From NCBI RefSeq assembly GCF_002224125.1, contig NZ_NCSM01000016.1:183883-247882 (forward strand): DNA of 64,000 nt. Direction: 5' to 3'. Below the pieces are notes generated by a model. That model was not told the origin of the DNA and made no database searches. It worked only from the letters and a program-made list of their open reading frames with translations. This stretch comes from Streptomyces sp. NBS 14/10. Its GTDB lineage: Bacteria; Actinomycetota; Actinomycetes; Streptomycetales; Streptomycetaceae. The position numbers and the translations under genes are program-made. Shown piece by piece: positions 17,447 through 26,145 of the stretch (the first letter of the stretch is position 1; each line of letters starts with the position of its first letter).

Positions 17447-18046
17447 CTAGCATCTTGGCGGCGGGGGTACCGCCCGGATCGACCGTGTGAGGGCCCTACG
17501 GACGGCGGTGACCTCATCCTCCAGTTCGATCGTCCGCCGTTCGAGTTTGTCCGCTCGCGTGGTCTGCTCGGCCAGTTCGGCGACTAGGAGCGCGTTGTGG
17601 CGCTCCAGGCCCCGCGTGCGGCGGAGGAGTTCGGGTTGCTGGACCTGCTCGATCTCGGCTCCCAGAGCCAGTCTGACCCGCTCTTGGAGGCGGTCCCGTT
17701 CTGTCTTCAGGTCCTTGATCTCCTCGCGGGCGAGAGCCAGGTCCGTCTGCAGGCTTGCCTCGCTGACGCGCTGCCGGGGGACGACGGCCGCGGCCGGGAT
17801 GCCGTGTCGGGCCTGCTCCCGGATGGCGGCTTGCACCGCCTGGTGGACCTCGGGCCGGTTGTAGACGAACCAGGTCGAGACGGCGGCCTTGCGGGCCACC
17901 CGGGTGACCGTGACCCGCTCGCCGGCCGCGACGAGACTGGCGACAGCTTCAAGGCCGCGGAGAGTTTTGGCCTTGCTGTCGGCGGCCCGCGCCTGCCGTA
18001 GTCGCTGCACGCGGACGTCGCGGGCAGCAGCACTGGCATCCGTCAC
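17447..18046 (-). CDS. DUF6262-type accessory protein of a Tn554-like recombinase module
   Basis: The protein has 199 residues from GTG 18046, with GGAGGGCCCG before it. Its GTGA start overlaps the stop of the upstream integrase remnant. The N-terminus is a TetR-like HTH (RVTVTRVARKAAVSTWFVYN). Residues 90-190 are a coiled coil (EEIKDLKTERDRLQERV and ADKLERRTIELEDEV). In Tn554-type transposons and their actinobacterial relatives a small coiled-coil DNA-binding protein follows two tyrosine recombinases, and this fits that third position. It is probably non-functional without intact partners. Confidence 0.7.
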   Translation of the reverse strand: MTDASAAARDVRVQRLRQARAADSKAKTLRGLEAVASLVAAGERVTVTRVARKAAVSTWFVYNRPEVHQAVQAAIREQARHGIPAAAVVPRQRVSEASLQTDLALAREEIKDLKTERDRLQERVRLALGAEIEQVQQPELLRRTRGLERHNALLVAELAEQTTRADKLERRTIELEDEVTAVRRALTRSIRAVPPPPRC

Positions 18047-18384
18047 CGGGCCCTCCTGATCTCCAGGGTGTCGCTGGGGAAGAACGCCTGGGCGGCCCGG
18101 ATTTTCCTGAGCTCCTTCGACGCGTCCTCCACCGCCTTCCGCTCCTGTGGTGACAGTCCCGCCACGCGTTCGTCCATGTCGGCCAATACCGTGGTGTATG
18201 CCTTCAACTGGTGGTCGAAGTTCGCCAGGACTCAGTCCGCAACGCCCATGGCGACTGCTGCTTCCCTGCCTGCGCGCAGGTCGGCGATGGTTTGCTCCAG
18301 AGCGGGGCGGTAGGAGGGGTCGGGTTCGTAGAAGTCGCAGCCGGCGCATTGGAAGCCGATGCGGCAGTGGCCTCCTCCGGTGTC
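18043..18384 (-). pseudogene. Tyrosine-recombinase C-terminal remnant (Tn554-like), with internal stop
   Basis: The minus strand encodes GGHCRIGFQCAGCDFYEPDP (a Cys-rich finger), then GREAAVAMGVAD, a TGA at 18234-18232 where Trp (TGG) would fit, then VLANFDHQLKAYTTVLADMD, SPQERKAVEDASKELRKI and the stop at 18043. The recombinase catalytic domain is lost at the IS boundary at 18384. Two defects (truncation and nonsense) make it a pseudogene. Confidence 0.8.
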
Positions 18385-19602
18385 CCGCTCGGAAATACGA
18401 TTCTGTTCTGGCCTGCAGCTTCTCTGCGCAGGGTGGCGGCCTGCGTGGCACCTGGGATGATCTGCCGATGCCGCTTTCAATCGTCACCACGCTGCTCCGG
18501 AACCTGATCAAGGTGCCCGCAGCGGTGCTGCGCAGCCGCGTGGCCAAGGATGCGGAGGTCTTGGCGTTGCGGCACGAGAACGCGGTGTTACGCCGCCAGA
18601 TCGCCCGAGTCCGCTACGAGCCCGCCGACCGAATCTGGCTCGCCGCCCTTTCCCGGCTGGTCCCGCGGGAACGCTGGCGCCGCGTATTCGCAGTCACCCC
18701 CACCACACTGCTGGCCTGGCATCGACAACTCATTGCGCGGAAGTGGACGTTCCCCCAGCACCGCCGCCCCGGCAGGCCGTCCACCGCGCCGACCGTCAAG
18801 CAGCTCATCCTGCGCTTGGCCAAGGAAAACGGAACGTGGGGCCACCGCCGCATACAGGGTGAACTCGCACGTCTCGGCTACCAGATTGCCCCGTCCACAG
18901 TCTGGGAGATCCTGCACGCGGCCGGCATCGATCCCGCTCCCCAGCGCTCCGGCCCGACCTGGCGTGAATTCCTCACCACCCAGGCCCACGGCATCCTCGC
19001 CGCCGACTTCCTCCACCTCGACACCATCACCCTCAAGCGCCTGTACGCCCTGGTCTTCATCGAACACGGCACCCGGCGCGTTCACCTCGCCGGCGTCACC
19101 GAACGCCCCACCACCCAGTGGACCGTCCAACAGGCCAGGAACCTCACCATGATGCTGGGGTGCCGGATGGACTCCCTGCGCTTTCTCCTCCGGGACCGGG
19201 ACAGCAAGTACACCAGCGCCTTCGACGCAGTCTTCCAGGCCGACGACATGGAGATCCTGCTCAGCCCGCCACGGGCACCAAAGGCGAACGCAATCTGCGA
19301 GCGAGCCGTGGGCACCCTACGCCGCGAAGTCCTCGACCGGATCCTGATCTACAACGAAGCCCACGCCGTGGAGGTGCTGACCGAGTACATCCGGCACTAC
19401 AACCAGCACCGCCCCCACCAGTCGCGGCAGCAACTCCCCCCGGACAGTGCCGAACTACCCGCCCTGGCCAACGTCAACGACCTCACACGCCATCGAATCG
19501 AACGACGGCCCGTTCTCGGTGGCCTGATTAATGAGTACCGCCAGGCTGCCTGACCGAACGGCATCGCCGCAGTACACAGCATCGAATCGTATTTCCGAGC
19601 GG
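18385..19602. mobile_element. DDE insertion sequence with 19-bp terminal inverted repeats
   Basis: CCGCTCGGAAATACGATTC (18385-18403) is the exact reverse complement of 19584-19602. The 1,218 bp contain one transposase gene. Left flank is a recombinase remnant and right flank is a 5'-truncated DUF317 gene. No target duplication is visible, consistent with an adjacent deletion that removed one end of the conjugative element. Confidence 0.88.
18469..19553 (+). CDS. DDE integrase-core transposase
   Basis: Taking the ATG at 18469 (MPLSIVTTLLRNLIKVPAAV) gives 361 residues. Motifs are AEVLALRHENAVLRRQI, the HTH-like KENGTWGHRRIQGELARLG, then the catalytic core with D in LAADFLHLDTI, D in FLLRDRDSKYT and E in KANAICERAVGTLRR, ending YNQHRPHQS. 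Longer upstream extension of the frame lies in the IS end and is not supported. It is a relative of the transposase genes at 5237-6334 and 63551 onward. Confidence 0.88.
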
Positions 19603-20211
19603 CACAGGCACAAGCGGACGGATGAGTGGGGTAATTACCACGCCTTCGGCGATCAGGGTCGCCTGCACATCGGATTCATTCCGGAATACTGCGAGCTGGT
19701 CGAACCCGTCGGCCTGTGGCACATCGAAGCCCGCCCCCACCGCGACGCCCCCGCCCTGTGGCGCGCGGCGATGAGCGATTGCACCCCGCCCGAGATCATC
19801 GCCGCCCTCACCACCACGCTGGCCGCCGATGTCGAGACGGGCGGTGACCGCCCGCCCTACCTCCGCTACAGCGGCCCCCCGGACACCGTCTGGAGCCCCC
19901 TGACCGAAGCCGGATGGCAGCACAGCATCAGCGAATTCGACGCCCGTGCCCTGGCACCGGACATGCTCGCCGAGGCCACCCACACCCCGCCGCGCCCAGG
20001 CCCCGCTTTCGACCAGGCCCGCGAGGAGGCGTGGCAGGTCGAGGTGCGGACCATCGATGAGGGCGAAGCACTGTGGTGGGCCGAATTCCACAACGACACC
20101 CCGGCCCACCTGATCGCCGCCTTCACCACAGCCCTGGTTTCCCCGCAGCCGCTGTGGCGCGCCGAGCACACCCTCCCGCCTCAGGTCCGCCGCCTGATCA
20201 ACGGCGCCTGA
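19603..20211 (+). pseudogene. DUF317 protein, 5'-truncated by IS
   Basis: From the IS end the frame reads KRTDEWGNYHAFGDQGRLHI, then DUF317-type blocks: LWHIEARPHRDAPALWRAAM and two copies of the (T/D)(P)xEIIAALTTTL / TPAHLIAAFTTAL signature. An ATG inside the IS (19531) keeps the frame open, but its first 25 codons are IS sequence. DUF317 proteins are of unknown function and are typical of actinomycete integrative elements. This is the left-most surviving gene of the conjugative element. Confidence 0.8.
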
Positions 20212-20225
20212 GCGTCTCGCAGGCA

Positions 20226-20264
20226 GGGTGCCGCCCCGCACACCCCCGGGCCGGGGCGGCACCC
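20226..20264. repeat. Intergenic hairpin, GGGTGCCGCCCC family (copy 1)
   Basis: GGGTGCCGCCCC (20226-20237) pairs with GGGGCGGCACCC (20253-20264). It lies just after the first DUF317 gene. Related stems occur at 21092-21122 and 23196-23238. Confidence 0.75.
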
Positions 20265-20306
20265 CAACCACCCACCCAGCCAACACCCGAACACACGGAG
20301 CCGACC

Positions 20307-21029
20307 GTGACACACCACCCCCGGAGCAGGCAGCCGTATCTGATCGTGCCCCGCTACCTCGCGGGCCCGGATCCCGACGCCACAACCACCGCCGCACACG
20401 TCCTGCAAGCCGCCGGATGGCATACCGAGCACACGCCCGACCACACCGACTACAGCGACCCCCGGGGCCTGCGCCAGGCGCGCCACCTCGCCGATGCGCC
20501 CGACCCGGGTCGCCTCGGGCAGCCGCTGATGACCTGGGAGTTCACCGCCAGCCCGGTGCGAGGTGGGCGCGCGGCCTGGACGGCGTGGTTCTGCCGGGAC
20601 ACCCCGCCGGAGTTCATTGCCGCCTTCGCCGCCGCCCTCGCCGACGACACCCCCGCCCCTGCCCCGGGCACCGGCCCGCACTACCTCCAGCCACCCACCT
20701 CACCCGGACATGCGACGGCCCCGCTGGCGGCAGCCGGATGGACGCGCGGCCTTGGGAACGGCGAAACCGCCTGGTACGGGCCCCATCAGCAGGCAGCCGT
20801 CGTCACCGCACGCTTCCCCAGCTCGAGCCGTCGAGGCGCGGCGAACTGGCTGTGCGCTGCCCGCCGCGCGACCGACCTCACCGTGCTGTGGCTCGCCCTC
20901 GCCTGCCTCCACACCCCCACCCACCTGGTCGCCGCCCTCTGCCGGGCCATCACCGACCCCACCCCCGTCCCACGCCGCACCCCGCCCGGCCCCGACACCG
21001 GCGCACTCACCATCACCCACCCCGCCTGA
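20307..21029 (+). CDS. DUF317 domain protein
   Basis: The protein has 240 residues from GTG 20307, six bases after GGAG. It contains two tandem DUF317-like units: YLIVPRYLAGPDPD..VLQAAGW..TPPEFIAAFAAALAD, then TAPLAAAGWTRGLGNG..THLVAALCRAITD. It is a paralogue of the truncated gene just upstream. It is presumably cytosolic; the role is unknown. It heads a run of small co-directional element genes extending to 22927. Confidence 0.82.
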   Translation: MTHHPRSRQPYLIVPRYLAGPDPDATTTAAHVLQAAGWHTEHTPDHTDYSDPRGLRQARHLADAPDPGRLGQPLMTWEFTASPVRGGRAAWTAWFCRDTPPEFIAAFAAALADDTPAPAPGTGPHYLQPPTSPGHATAPLAAAGWTRGLGNGETAWYGPHQQAAVVTARFPSSSRRGAANWLCAARRATDLTVLWLALACLHTPTHLVAALCRAITDPTPVPRRTPPGPDTGALTITHPA

Positions 21030-21091
21030 CCACCCCCGGTCCCGCAGCGCCCGCGCCTGCGCACCCGACGGCACCGCAGTACTCCCCGGCC

Positions 21092-21122
21092 GGTGCCGCC
21101 CCACAACCTCCGGGGCGGCACC
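21092..21122. repeat. Intergenic hairpin, GGTGCCGCCCC family (copy 2)
   Basis: GGTGCCGCCCC (21092-21102) pairs with GGGGCGGCACC (21112-21122), with a 9-nt loop, just after the second DUF317 gene. Confidence 0.72.
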
Positions 21123-21164
21123 GGGGCCGGGCCCCGTATCGCCACAGACAAGGAGTGATCCGCG

Positions 21165-21335
21165 ATGCAGCACAGCCAGCCCGAGACACACCTGGACACC
21201 CGCCTGACCTGCGAAAACCTCAGCACCGGCAACCCCCTGGAGGAACTGTCGGCCAAGCACCCCGGTACCGACCCCCTCCGTTACCTCACCGGGGGCACTG
21301 CGACCACCCTGTTGAACGGCGGGCACAGGTCATGA
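21165..21335 (+). CDS. Small hypothetical protein (56 aa), translationally coupled
   Basis: ATG at 21165 follows AAGGAG by nine bases and encodes 56 residues starting MQHSQPETHLDTRLTCENLS and ending LLNGGHRS. Its TGA overlaps the ATG of the next gene (ATGA at 21332-21335). I recognise no domain. The strong ribosome site and the coupling are the evidence that it is real. Confidence 0.65.
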   Translation: MQHSQPETHLDTRLTCENLSTGNPLEELSAKHPGTDPLRYLTGGTATTLLNGGHRS

Positions 21336-21808
21336 CGTCCATCGCCGAAGCCGCTCAGGCCGCCGCCGTATTCATCCAGGACAGCGCCGCTACCAGCGAG
21401 TTCGGCCCGTACCGGGGGGCGGACCTCGCCCGCACCGCCGTACGCCTGGCCAGCACACTCGGCCTCACCCTGGACCGCATCACGGTCACCCCGGACTGGC
21501 TACGGCGCCGCACCACCCCCGGCGAACCCCTCCTGACCACCGCCACCTGCCCCGCCACCGGCACCCGCTACGAATTCCTGGCCCGCCACCCTCTCCACGA
21601 AGACGACGCCTTCGAACTCCTCGGCCCCTGCCCCATGTGCAAAGCCCGGGTACCCCTGGCGGACATCCGCCACCTCGCCGACCTCGGCACCTTCTTGGCC
21701 ACCAGCCCCGCACCCCTGGACGGCGGCCCCATCCCGCCCACCTACCCCGACACCTTCGCCGACGACGAAGCCCACACCCCCACCTGCCCCTACGGCCCCA
21801 CCCCATAA
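21332..21808 (+). CDS. Hypothetical element protein with zinc-ribbon-like cysteines
   Basis: The protein has 158 residues from the ATG coupled to the preceding stop. The N-terminal half is helical (IAEAAQAAAVFIQDSA). The middle has TTATCPATGTRYEFL and LLGPCPMCKARVPL, a CPMC pair with other cysteines that could bind zinc. The C-terminus is Pro/Thr-rich and ends TCPYGPTP. No family recognised. It lies inside the DUF317 operon. Confidence 0.65.
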   Translation: MTSIAEAAQAAAVFIQDSAATSEFGPYRGADLARTAVRLASTLGLTLDRITVTPDWLRRRTTPGEPLLTTATCPATGTRYEFLARHPLHEDDAFELLGPCPMCKARVPLADIRHLADLGTFLATSPAPLDGGPIPPTYPDTFADDEAHTPTCPYGPTP

Positions 21809-21838
21809 CCCCCCAGCCTGCACCACCGAAAGGCCCCC

Positions 21839-22270
21839 GTGGCGATGAACAACCCCACCAGCCGCCTTCGCGGCACCACGAAACCCACCGCCCTTCACAC
21901 CAGCCAACCGGCCCCCGGCCTGGCAGGGCCCGGCGAAGCCACCTTGCTCACCACCCTCGGCGACGACGGCTACATCGCACTGCGCCGCCACCGCCAGGCC
22001 ACCCACACCGCCCTGGGAACACTCGCCCAGCTCCTGAGCGATACCGCCCGCGAAGCCGACCGCCTCCACACCACCCTCCGCCGCTACGCCACCAGCGCCC
22101 GCGACCACCTCAACGACGCACTGACCGACCAAGGCCCGCCCCACGCCGACGCGACCGCCATCCTCTACTCCAGCCGCTCCACCGAACTCCACGCAGCCCG
22201 CTACGCGCAGCAGATGCACCAGCTCGACCTGGTCCTCGACGCCTACCAGACCGCCCTCCTGACCGTCTGA
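21839..22270 (+). CDS. Hypothetical helical element protein
   Basis: The protein has 143 residues. GTG at 21839 has GAAAGG six bases upstream; an alternative ATG lies at 21845. After a disordered 40-residue N-terminus the rest is predicted helical, with regularly spaced His, Arg and Leu (QATHTALGTLAQLLSDTA and LHTTLRRYATSARDHL). That looks like a coiled-coil or helical-bundle accessory protein. No family recognised. It is co-directional with the DUF317 genes and shares their codon bias. Confidence 0.62.
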   Translation: MAMNNPTSRLRGTTKPTALHTSQPAPGLAGPGEATLLTTLGDDGYIALRRHRQATHTALGTLAQLLSDTAREADRLHTTLRRYATSARDHLNDALTDQGPPHADATAILYSSRSTELHAARYAQQMHQLDLVLDAYQTALLTV

Positions 22271-22429
22271 ACACGCTCAGCGTCACACCCCGGCGTCTCC
22301 AAGCCGACGGCACACGGCACAGCCCCGCACGCCTGCCCGTGACCCACGCCACCCCTCATGGCCCTCATCTGGCGCGCCACGCAAACCGTCTGGCAATTCC
22401 CCAAAAATTCCCCGAAAGGTAAAACCCTC

Positions 22430-22927
22430 ATGTCGACTCCCGGCCTGCAGGACCACCGCATCCTCGTCCACCAGATCCTCACCCGCAGCCACCACCTGCT
22501 CAAGCGCGTCAGCACCAACACGCCAGCCCCGTTCGCTGACATCCTGCACGCTGCAACCGAGAAGATCTGCAACCAGCACGCCAGCCATGTCTCACCCCAC
22601 CACGCGGCATGGCTCGAAGCCGAAGCCGCCTCACACATCGTCACAGCCGCTGGATGGCACACCACCGGCCTGACCGACCCCGCCCTCCCGCACTACCTCA
22701 CCCGCCTCGACCAACGCCCCCACCCCGCCCGGCTCTGCCTGCTGGAGACCGCTGCCTACCGCACTAACCCCGACCGCCCCACCACCCCCGTCACGGCCTC
22801 CATGCCCCGCCAGCGCACGGCAGAGGGCACACCGCGCCCCAGACGAGTGGGCCCGTGCCCCTGCCCGTGCAACAGCGGCGGTTTCTGCGGCGGCTGCGGA
22901 CACGCCGGATGCGGTGGACGCCGGTAG
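22430..22927 (+). CDS. Hypothetical protein with Cys/Gly-rich tail
   Basis: The protein has 165 residues from ATG 22430, eight bases after GAAAGG; the longer frame from 22358 lacks an RBS. The body is helical (DHRILVHQILTRSHHLLKRV). The last 25 residues are Cys/Gly-rich (CPCPCNSGGFCGGCGHAG), a likely metal-binding tail. No family recognised. It is the last gene of the run and is followed within 20 bp by a strong terminator. Confidence 0.62.
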   Translation: MSTPGLQDHRILVHQILTRSHHLLKRVSTNTPAPFADILHAATEKICNQHASHVSPHHAAWLEAEAASHIVTAAGWHTTGLTDPALPHYLTRLDQRPHPARLCLLETAAYRTNPDRPTTPVTASMPRQRTAEGTPRPRRVGPCPCPCNSGGFCGGCGHAGCGGRR

Positions 22928-22944
22928 CGTAGCCAACAAACCCG

Positions 22945-22990
22945 ACGGCCCCTGCCCGCGACCGCTACACCGGTCGCGGGCAGGGGCCGT
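22945..22990 (+). terminator. Strong hairpin terminator of the DUF317 operon
   Basis: ACGGCCCCTGCCCGCGACC (22945-22963) pairs perfectly over 19 bp with 22972-22990; the loop is 8 nt. From here to 23195 I see no gene. Confidence 0.88.
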
Positions 22991-23195
22991 TGCGCTGCGA
23001 CGGCGCACGCTCGCAGGACCCTGCGGTGCCCCGCTTGTCACTCCCCCTGACCGTTGCTCACCCGGTCACGACTGCTCAGGGGTTCCGGTTGTGGCCAAGC
23101 GAGCCACCAGCGCGCCATCAGGGAGCCAGCGGCGAGCCATCCTGGCCCCGGCTGGGGCGACCGGGCGCAGGGGATGACCGGCGGGCCCAGGACAA

Positions 23196-23238
23196 GGGCC
23201 GGGTGCCACCCCGCTGGTTGCGGGGCGGCACCCGGCCC
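23196..23238 (-). terminator. Hairpin terminator, GGGTGCC(A/G)CCCC family (copy 3)
   Basis: GGGCCGGGTGCCACCCCGC (23196-23214) pairs with 23220-23238 with one mismatch and a 5-nt loop. It lies 17 bp past the stop of the minus-strand regulator gene. Confidence 0.8.
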
Positions 23239-23254
23239 TGGGACGTCGGCTCGT

Positions 23255-24094
23255 CTATGCGTCGCCGGGGGCGGTGGCGAGGCGGTAGGTGCGGGGGCGT
23301 TCGGTGACCTGTTCGGCGATGCCTTGCCTGGCCAGGGTGGCCAGGGCGTTGGCGATCGCGCCGGAGCTCTTCGCGATCACCCGGCTGATGCGGGTGGCGG
23401 TGAACGCCTCGTTGGGATGCGCGGTCAGGTGGTCGATGACCATCTGGCGCAGGGCGCCGGGAGCGAGGCGGACCTTGTCTCCGCCGGACACGGCGGTCGG
23501 CCGGGCGGCTTCCGGTGCTCCGGGAGGCGCGGTTCCCTCGACCGGGGGCGTGGGAGCGGGTGCCGGAGTCAGCGAGCTGGCGGCCCCCGTCTCCCGTTCG
23601 GCCTCCTCCATGGCACCGGACTGGGGCTCGTGCCCCGTCTGCTCAGCGTCAGTGTCAGGTTCATCGGCGTGGTCCTCGCCGTGGCCCGGCCCGTCGTCCC
23701 CGCACGTGGGCGGCTGTGTCGCGTGGGCGGCGTCGTCGTCGTGCGGTGCCGCGGGCTCAGGGTCTGCGCTGCTCTGGGGTGACGGCTCCTGCGGGGTGTC
23801 CGCTGAGGCGTTGGAGTCGTTGTCCGGCGCGGGAACCGCGTACCAGTAATTGACGGGGCGCCCGCGGCCTCCGGCGGTGCTGGTTTCGCATCGGGCGAGG
23901 CCCATCTGTTCCAGGACACGCAGGGCTTTGGTCGTGGTGGAGCGGCCGGCTCCGGCAGCTTGGGCAAGGGCGACGCTCGTGGCGCCAGGCTGGGTGTTAA
24001 GCGCGTCCCATACCGTGGCCGCAGCGCCGGTCAGCTGTTGAGGGTCGGGGCTGTCTGTGGCTGCCGGGCGAGGGACGTTGGGGGTGGTTGACAT
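23255..24094 (-). CDS. Two-domain winged-helix regulator
   Basis: The protein has 279 residues. Residues 20-85 form a MarR/wHTH-like fold (LTGAAATVWDALNTQPGATS, RSTTTKALRVLEQMGLARCE). Residues 90-205 are a disordered acidic Pro/Glu/Asp linker. Residues 207-275 are a second winged helix (LAPGALRQMVIDHLTAHPNE, AKSSGAIANALATLARQGI). Two DNA-binding domains on a flexible linker suggest an operator-bridging regulator of the element. It is the last gene on the minus strand downstream of the transfer operon. Confidence 0.75.
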   Translation of the reverse strand: MSTTPNVPRPAATDSPDPQQLTGAAATVWDALNTQPGATSVALAQAAGAGRSTTTKALRVLEQMGLARCETSTAGGRGRPVNYWYAVPAPDNDSNASADTPQEPSPQSSADPEPAAPHDDDAAHATQPPTCGDDGPGHGEDHADEPDTDAEQTGHEPQSGAMEEAERETGAASSLTPAPAPTPPVEGTAPPGAPEAARPTAVSGGDKVRLAPGALRQMVIDHLTAHPNEAFTATRISRVIAKSSGAIANALATLARQGIAEQVTERPRTYRLATAPGDA

Positions 24095-24220
24095 GATGGG
24101 GCCTCCCGCGATGGGTGGTTGGTGGTTGGAGAGAGAGCCCCGGCCGGGGTGCTCGCGGCGCGTGGCCTACGCGGTAGATCCGCGAGCGACCACCATGGAC
24201 GCTCTGCAGCGGCCGACAAG

Positions 24221-25195
24221 TCAAGCCGCTCCCCTCACCCCCACGGGTGGATCTGCGGTCGGCGGGTGAGGTGCGGCGGCGGGTGCGGTGTGGGGTGTGG
24301 GCGCTCCCGGGGTGCGGTGGGTATCGAGGCGGGTGCGCAGTTCACGGGCGCGTCGTTGGCCCAGGTGCAGGTGGCGGCGGAGCTGCCGGATGCTGACCGG
24401 CTGCCCGGTGCTCTGCCGTGCGGCGGCATCCAGCGCGAGGGCTTGCGCGTACAGCTGGGCGTCTGCGCGGCTATCCGGGCCGGGCCGGGGTACGGGCGCG
24501 TTGGGGGCAGGGTGCGGCCCGTCGGGGCGCGCGGGCGTTTCCTGTGGGCCATCGCCGGTCGGGTGCGGGTGCGTGCCCGGGTCCGGGTGTGGGATGGGGT
24601 GCAGGGCGGGCTTCGGGTGCGGTGCGGGGTGCGGGGTTCCAGCGAGTGGACGGATGGCGGGTGCGGGTGCTCCCTGAGTGCTCCCGTGCTGCTCCCGGAG
24701 CGGTTCGGCGGAGGGGTGCGGGTGCACCTGCTGGGGTGCGGTGGTGGGGTGCGGGTGCAGGTGGCTGGTGCAGCGGCGGTAGGCGGCGATGGTTTCGGTC
24801 AGGCCGATGAGGAGCAGTGGGGGTACGGAGTGCAGGAGCACTCCGGCGGGGTTGGCGTGGCGGGGCCAGCCGATGTGGTCGTCGGGCCAAAGCGAGGTCC
24901 AGGTGTTCATGAGGGTTGCGGCGAGGCCGGATGACCAGCGCAGGGCGGTTGACCAGCGTGGTGGGGGGATGCCCCAGGCGGCGAGGCGGGCGTCGGCGTA
25001 CAGGACGGTGGTGAGGGTGAGGGCGACCATCGGGTCCAGGAGGAGGGCGATGGGCCAGGGGATGTGGTGGTCGGTGGCGAAGAGGGTGACGTTGACGGCG
25101 GTGAAGACGAGTGCGAGGACGGCAACTCCGGCCAGGATGCGGACGAGGGCGCGCAGCAGGGCATCGACTTCGGCCGGGGTGGGCTGTTGGCTCAC
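24221..25195 (-). CDS. DUF2637 (SpdB-like) membrane protein with C-terminal HTH
   Basis: The protein has 324 residues from GTG 25195, overlapping the upstream stop (GTGA). The N-terminal 140 residues hold four membrane helices (ILAGVAVLALVFTAVNVTLF, WPIALLLDPMVALTL, AGVLLHSVPPLLLIGLTETI) in DUF2637 arrangement, including DPMVALTL. A His/Pro-rich linker follows, then a helical HTH-like end (SIRQLRRHLHLGQRRAREL). DUF2637/SpdB proteins help spread conjugative DNA along Streptomyces hyphae. It is the last gene of the coupled transfer operon. Confidence 0.8.
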   Translation of the reverse strand: MSQQPTPAEVDALLRALVRILAGVAVLALVFTAVNVTLFATDHHIPWPIALLLDPMVALTLTTVLYADARLAAWGIPPPRWSTALRWSSGLAATLMNTWTSLWPDDHIGWPRHANPAGVLLHSVPPLLLIGLTETIAAYRRCTSHLHPHPTTAPQQVHPHPSAEPLREQHGSTQGAPAPAIRPLAGTPHPAPHPKPALHPIPHPDPGTHPHPTGDGPQETPARPDGPHPAPNAPVPRPGPDSRADAQLYAQALALDAAARQSTGQPVSIRQLRRHLHLGQRRARELRTRLDTHRTPGAPTPHTAPAAAPHPPTADPPVGVRGAA

Positions 25196-26145
25196 CGGGC
25201 ACCGCGCGGATTCGGGCGGGTCGCGCCCTGATATGCAGCACCAGTCAGCCGGACCCGGGCCTCGCGGACCACGGCCCCGGGGCGGGGCGCGTCGATCATG
25301 CGGTGGTGGCCTGTGTAGATCCCGACGTGGGTGATGGCCTGGGGCCGGGTGCCGAAGAACAGCAGATCTCCGGGCAGGAGATGCTCTCGGGCGGCCAGGC
25401 GGGGGCCGGCGTTGTACTGGTCTTGTGCCACGCGGGGGATGGTGATGCCGGTGCTGGCGTAGGCGGCTTTGGTCAGGCCGGAGCAGTCGAAGCCGCCCTC
25501 GGCGGGGCCATCGCCGCCCCACACGTAGGGGGTGCCGAGCTGGCGGCGGGCAAAGGCGACCGCATCTGATGCGCGCGCGGAGCCTGCGGCGGGGCTGGGG
25601 CTGGTTGTTGGGGATGTGGCGGCGTAGCGTCGTGCGATGCGCAGGACTTGGGCGACGTAGGCGTGGGAGTGGTTGTAGGCGTAGATCGCGTGCTTGAGGT
25701 TTCTGCTGTGCCGGGCGCCGTGCGCGCACAGCAGGCGTGCTGCGGCGAATACGGCGTCGACCGGATCCCATGGAGTGGGCGGCCGTTTCCCGCCCGGGGG
25801 TACGGGGTGTGCGTAGGTTTTGAAGGTGGCTGGCACGAATTGCATGGGGCCGATCGCGCCTGCCGGGGATTTCATGGTGGGGTGGCGTGCGTGGTTGGTC
25901 TCGGCCTTGCCGATCGCGGCGAGGATCGTCCAGGACAGGCCCGGGCATTCAGGGGCGGCCCGCTGGTAGAGGTCCAGCATGGCCGGCGGAACGTCGGCCA
26001 GCGCGTCCTTGGCCGGGGTGGCCGTGGAGCTGCCGGAGCCGGGGACGATCGAGTCGAGCAGCGCGGCCACCAGGAGGGCGGCCAGGAGCGGTAGCGCCAC
26101 GATCGTGCAGCCGATACCGGTGGTGGCCTTGACGAGCATGGTCAT
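25192..26145 (-). CDS. Conjugation-associated transglycosylase / NlpC-P60 peptidase
   Basis: The protein has 317 residues from ATG 26145, which overlaps the preceding TGA by one base. A TM anchor occupies residues 8-32. The lytic transglycosylase domain has catalytic E82 in IGKAETNHARH, then GAIGPMQFVPATF and IYAYNHSHAYV. The NlpC/P60 domain has C221 in GGFDCSGL and H273 in ITHVGIYTGHH. Two wall-cutting activities in one protein are typical of Gram-positive type IV secretion loci, where they open peptidoglycan locally for the channel. Secretion is via the N-terminal anchor, facing outside. Confidence 0.92.
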   Translation of the reverse strand: MTMLVKATTGIGCTIVALPLLAALLVAALLDSIVPGSGSSTATPAKDALADVPPAMLDLYQRAAPECPGLSWTILAAIGKAETNHARHPTMKSPAGAIGPMQFVPATFKTYAHPVPPGGKRPPTPWDPVDAVFAAARLLCAHGARHSRNLKHAIYAYNHSHAYVAQVLRIARRYAATSPTTSPSPAAGSARASDAVAFARRQLGTPYVWGGDGPAEGGFDCSGLTKAAYASTGITIPRVAQDQYNAGPRLAAREHLLPGDLLFFGTRPQAITHVGIYTGHHRMIDAPRPGAVVREARVRLTGAAYQGATRPNPRGAR

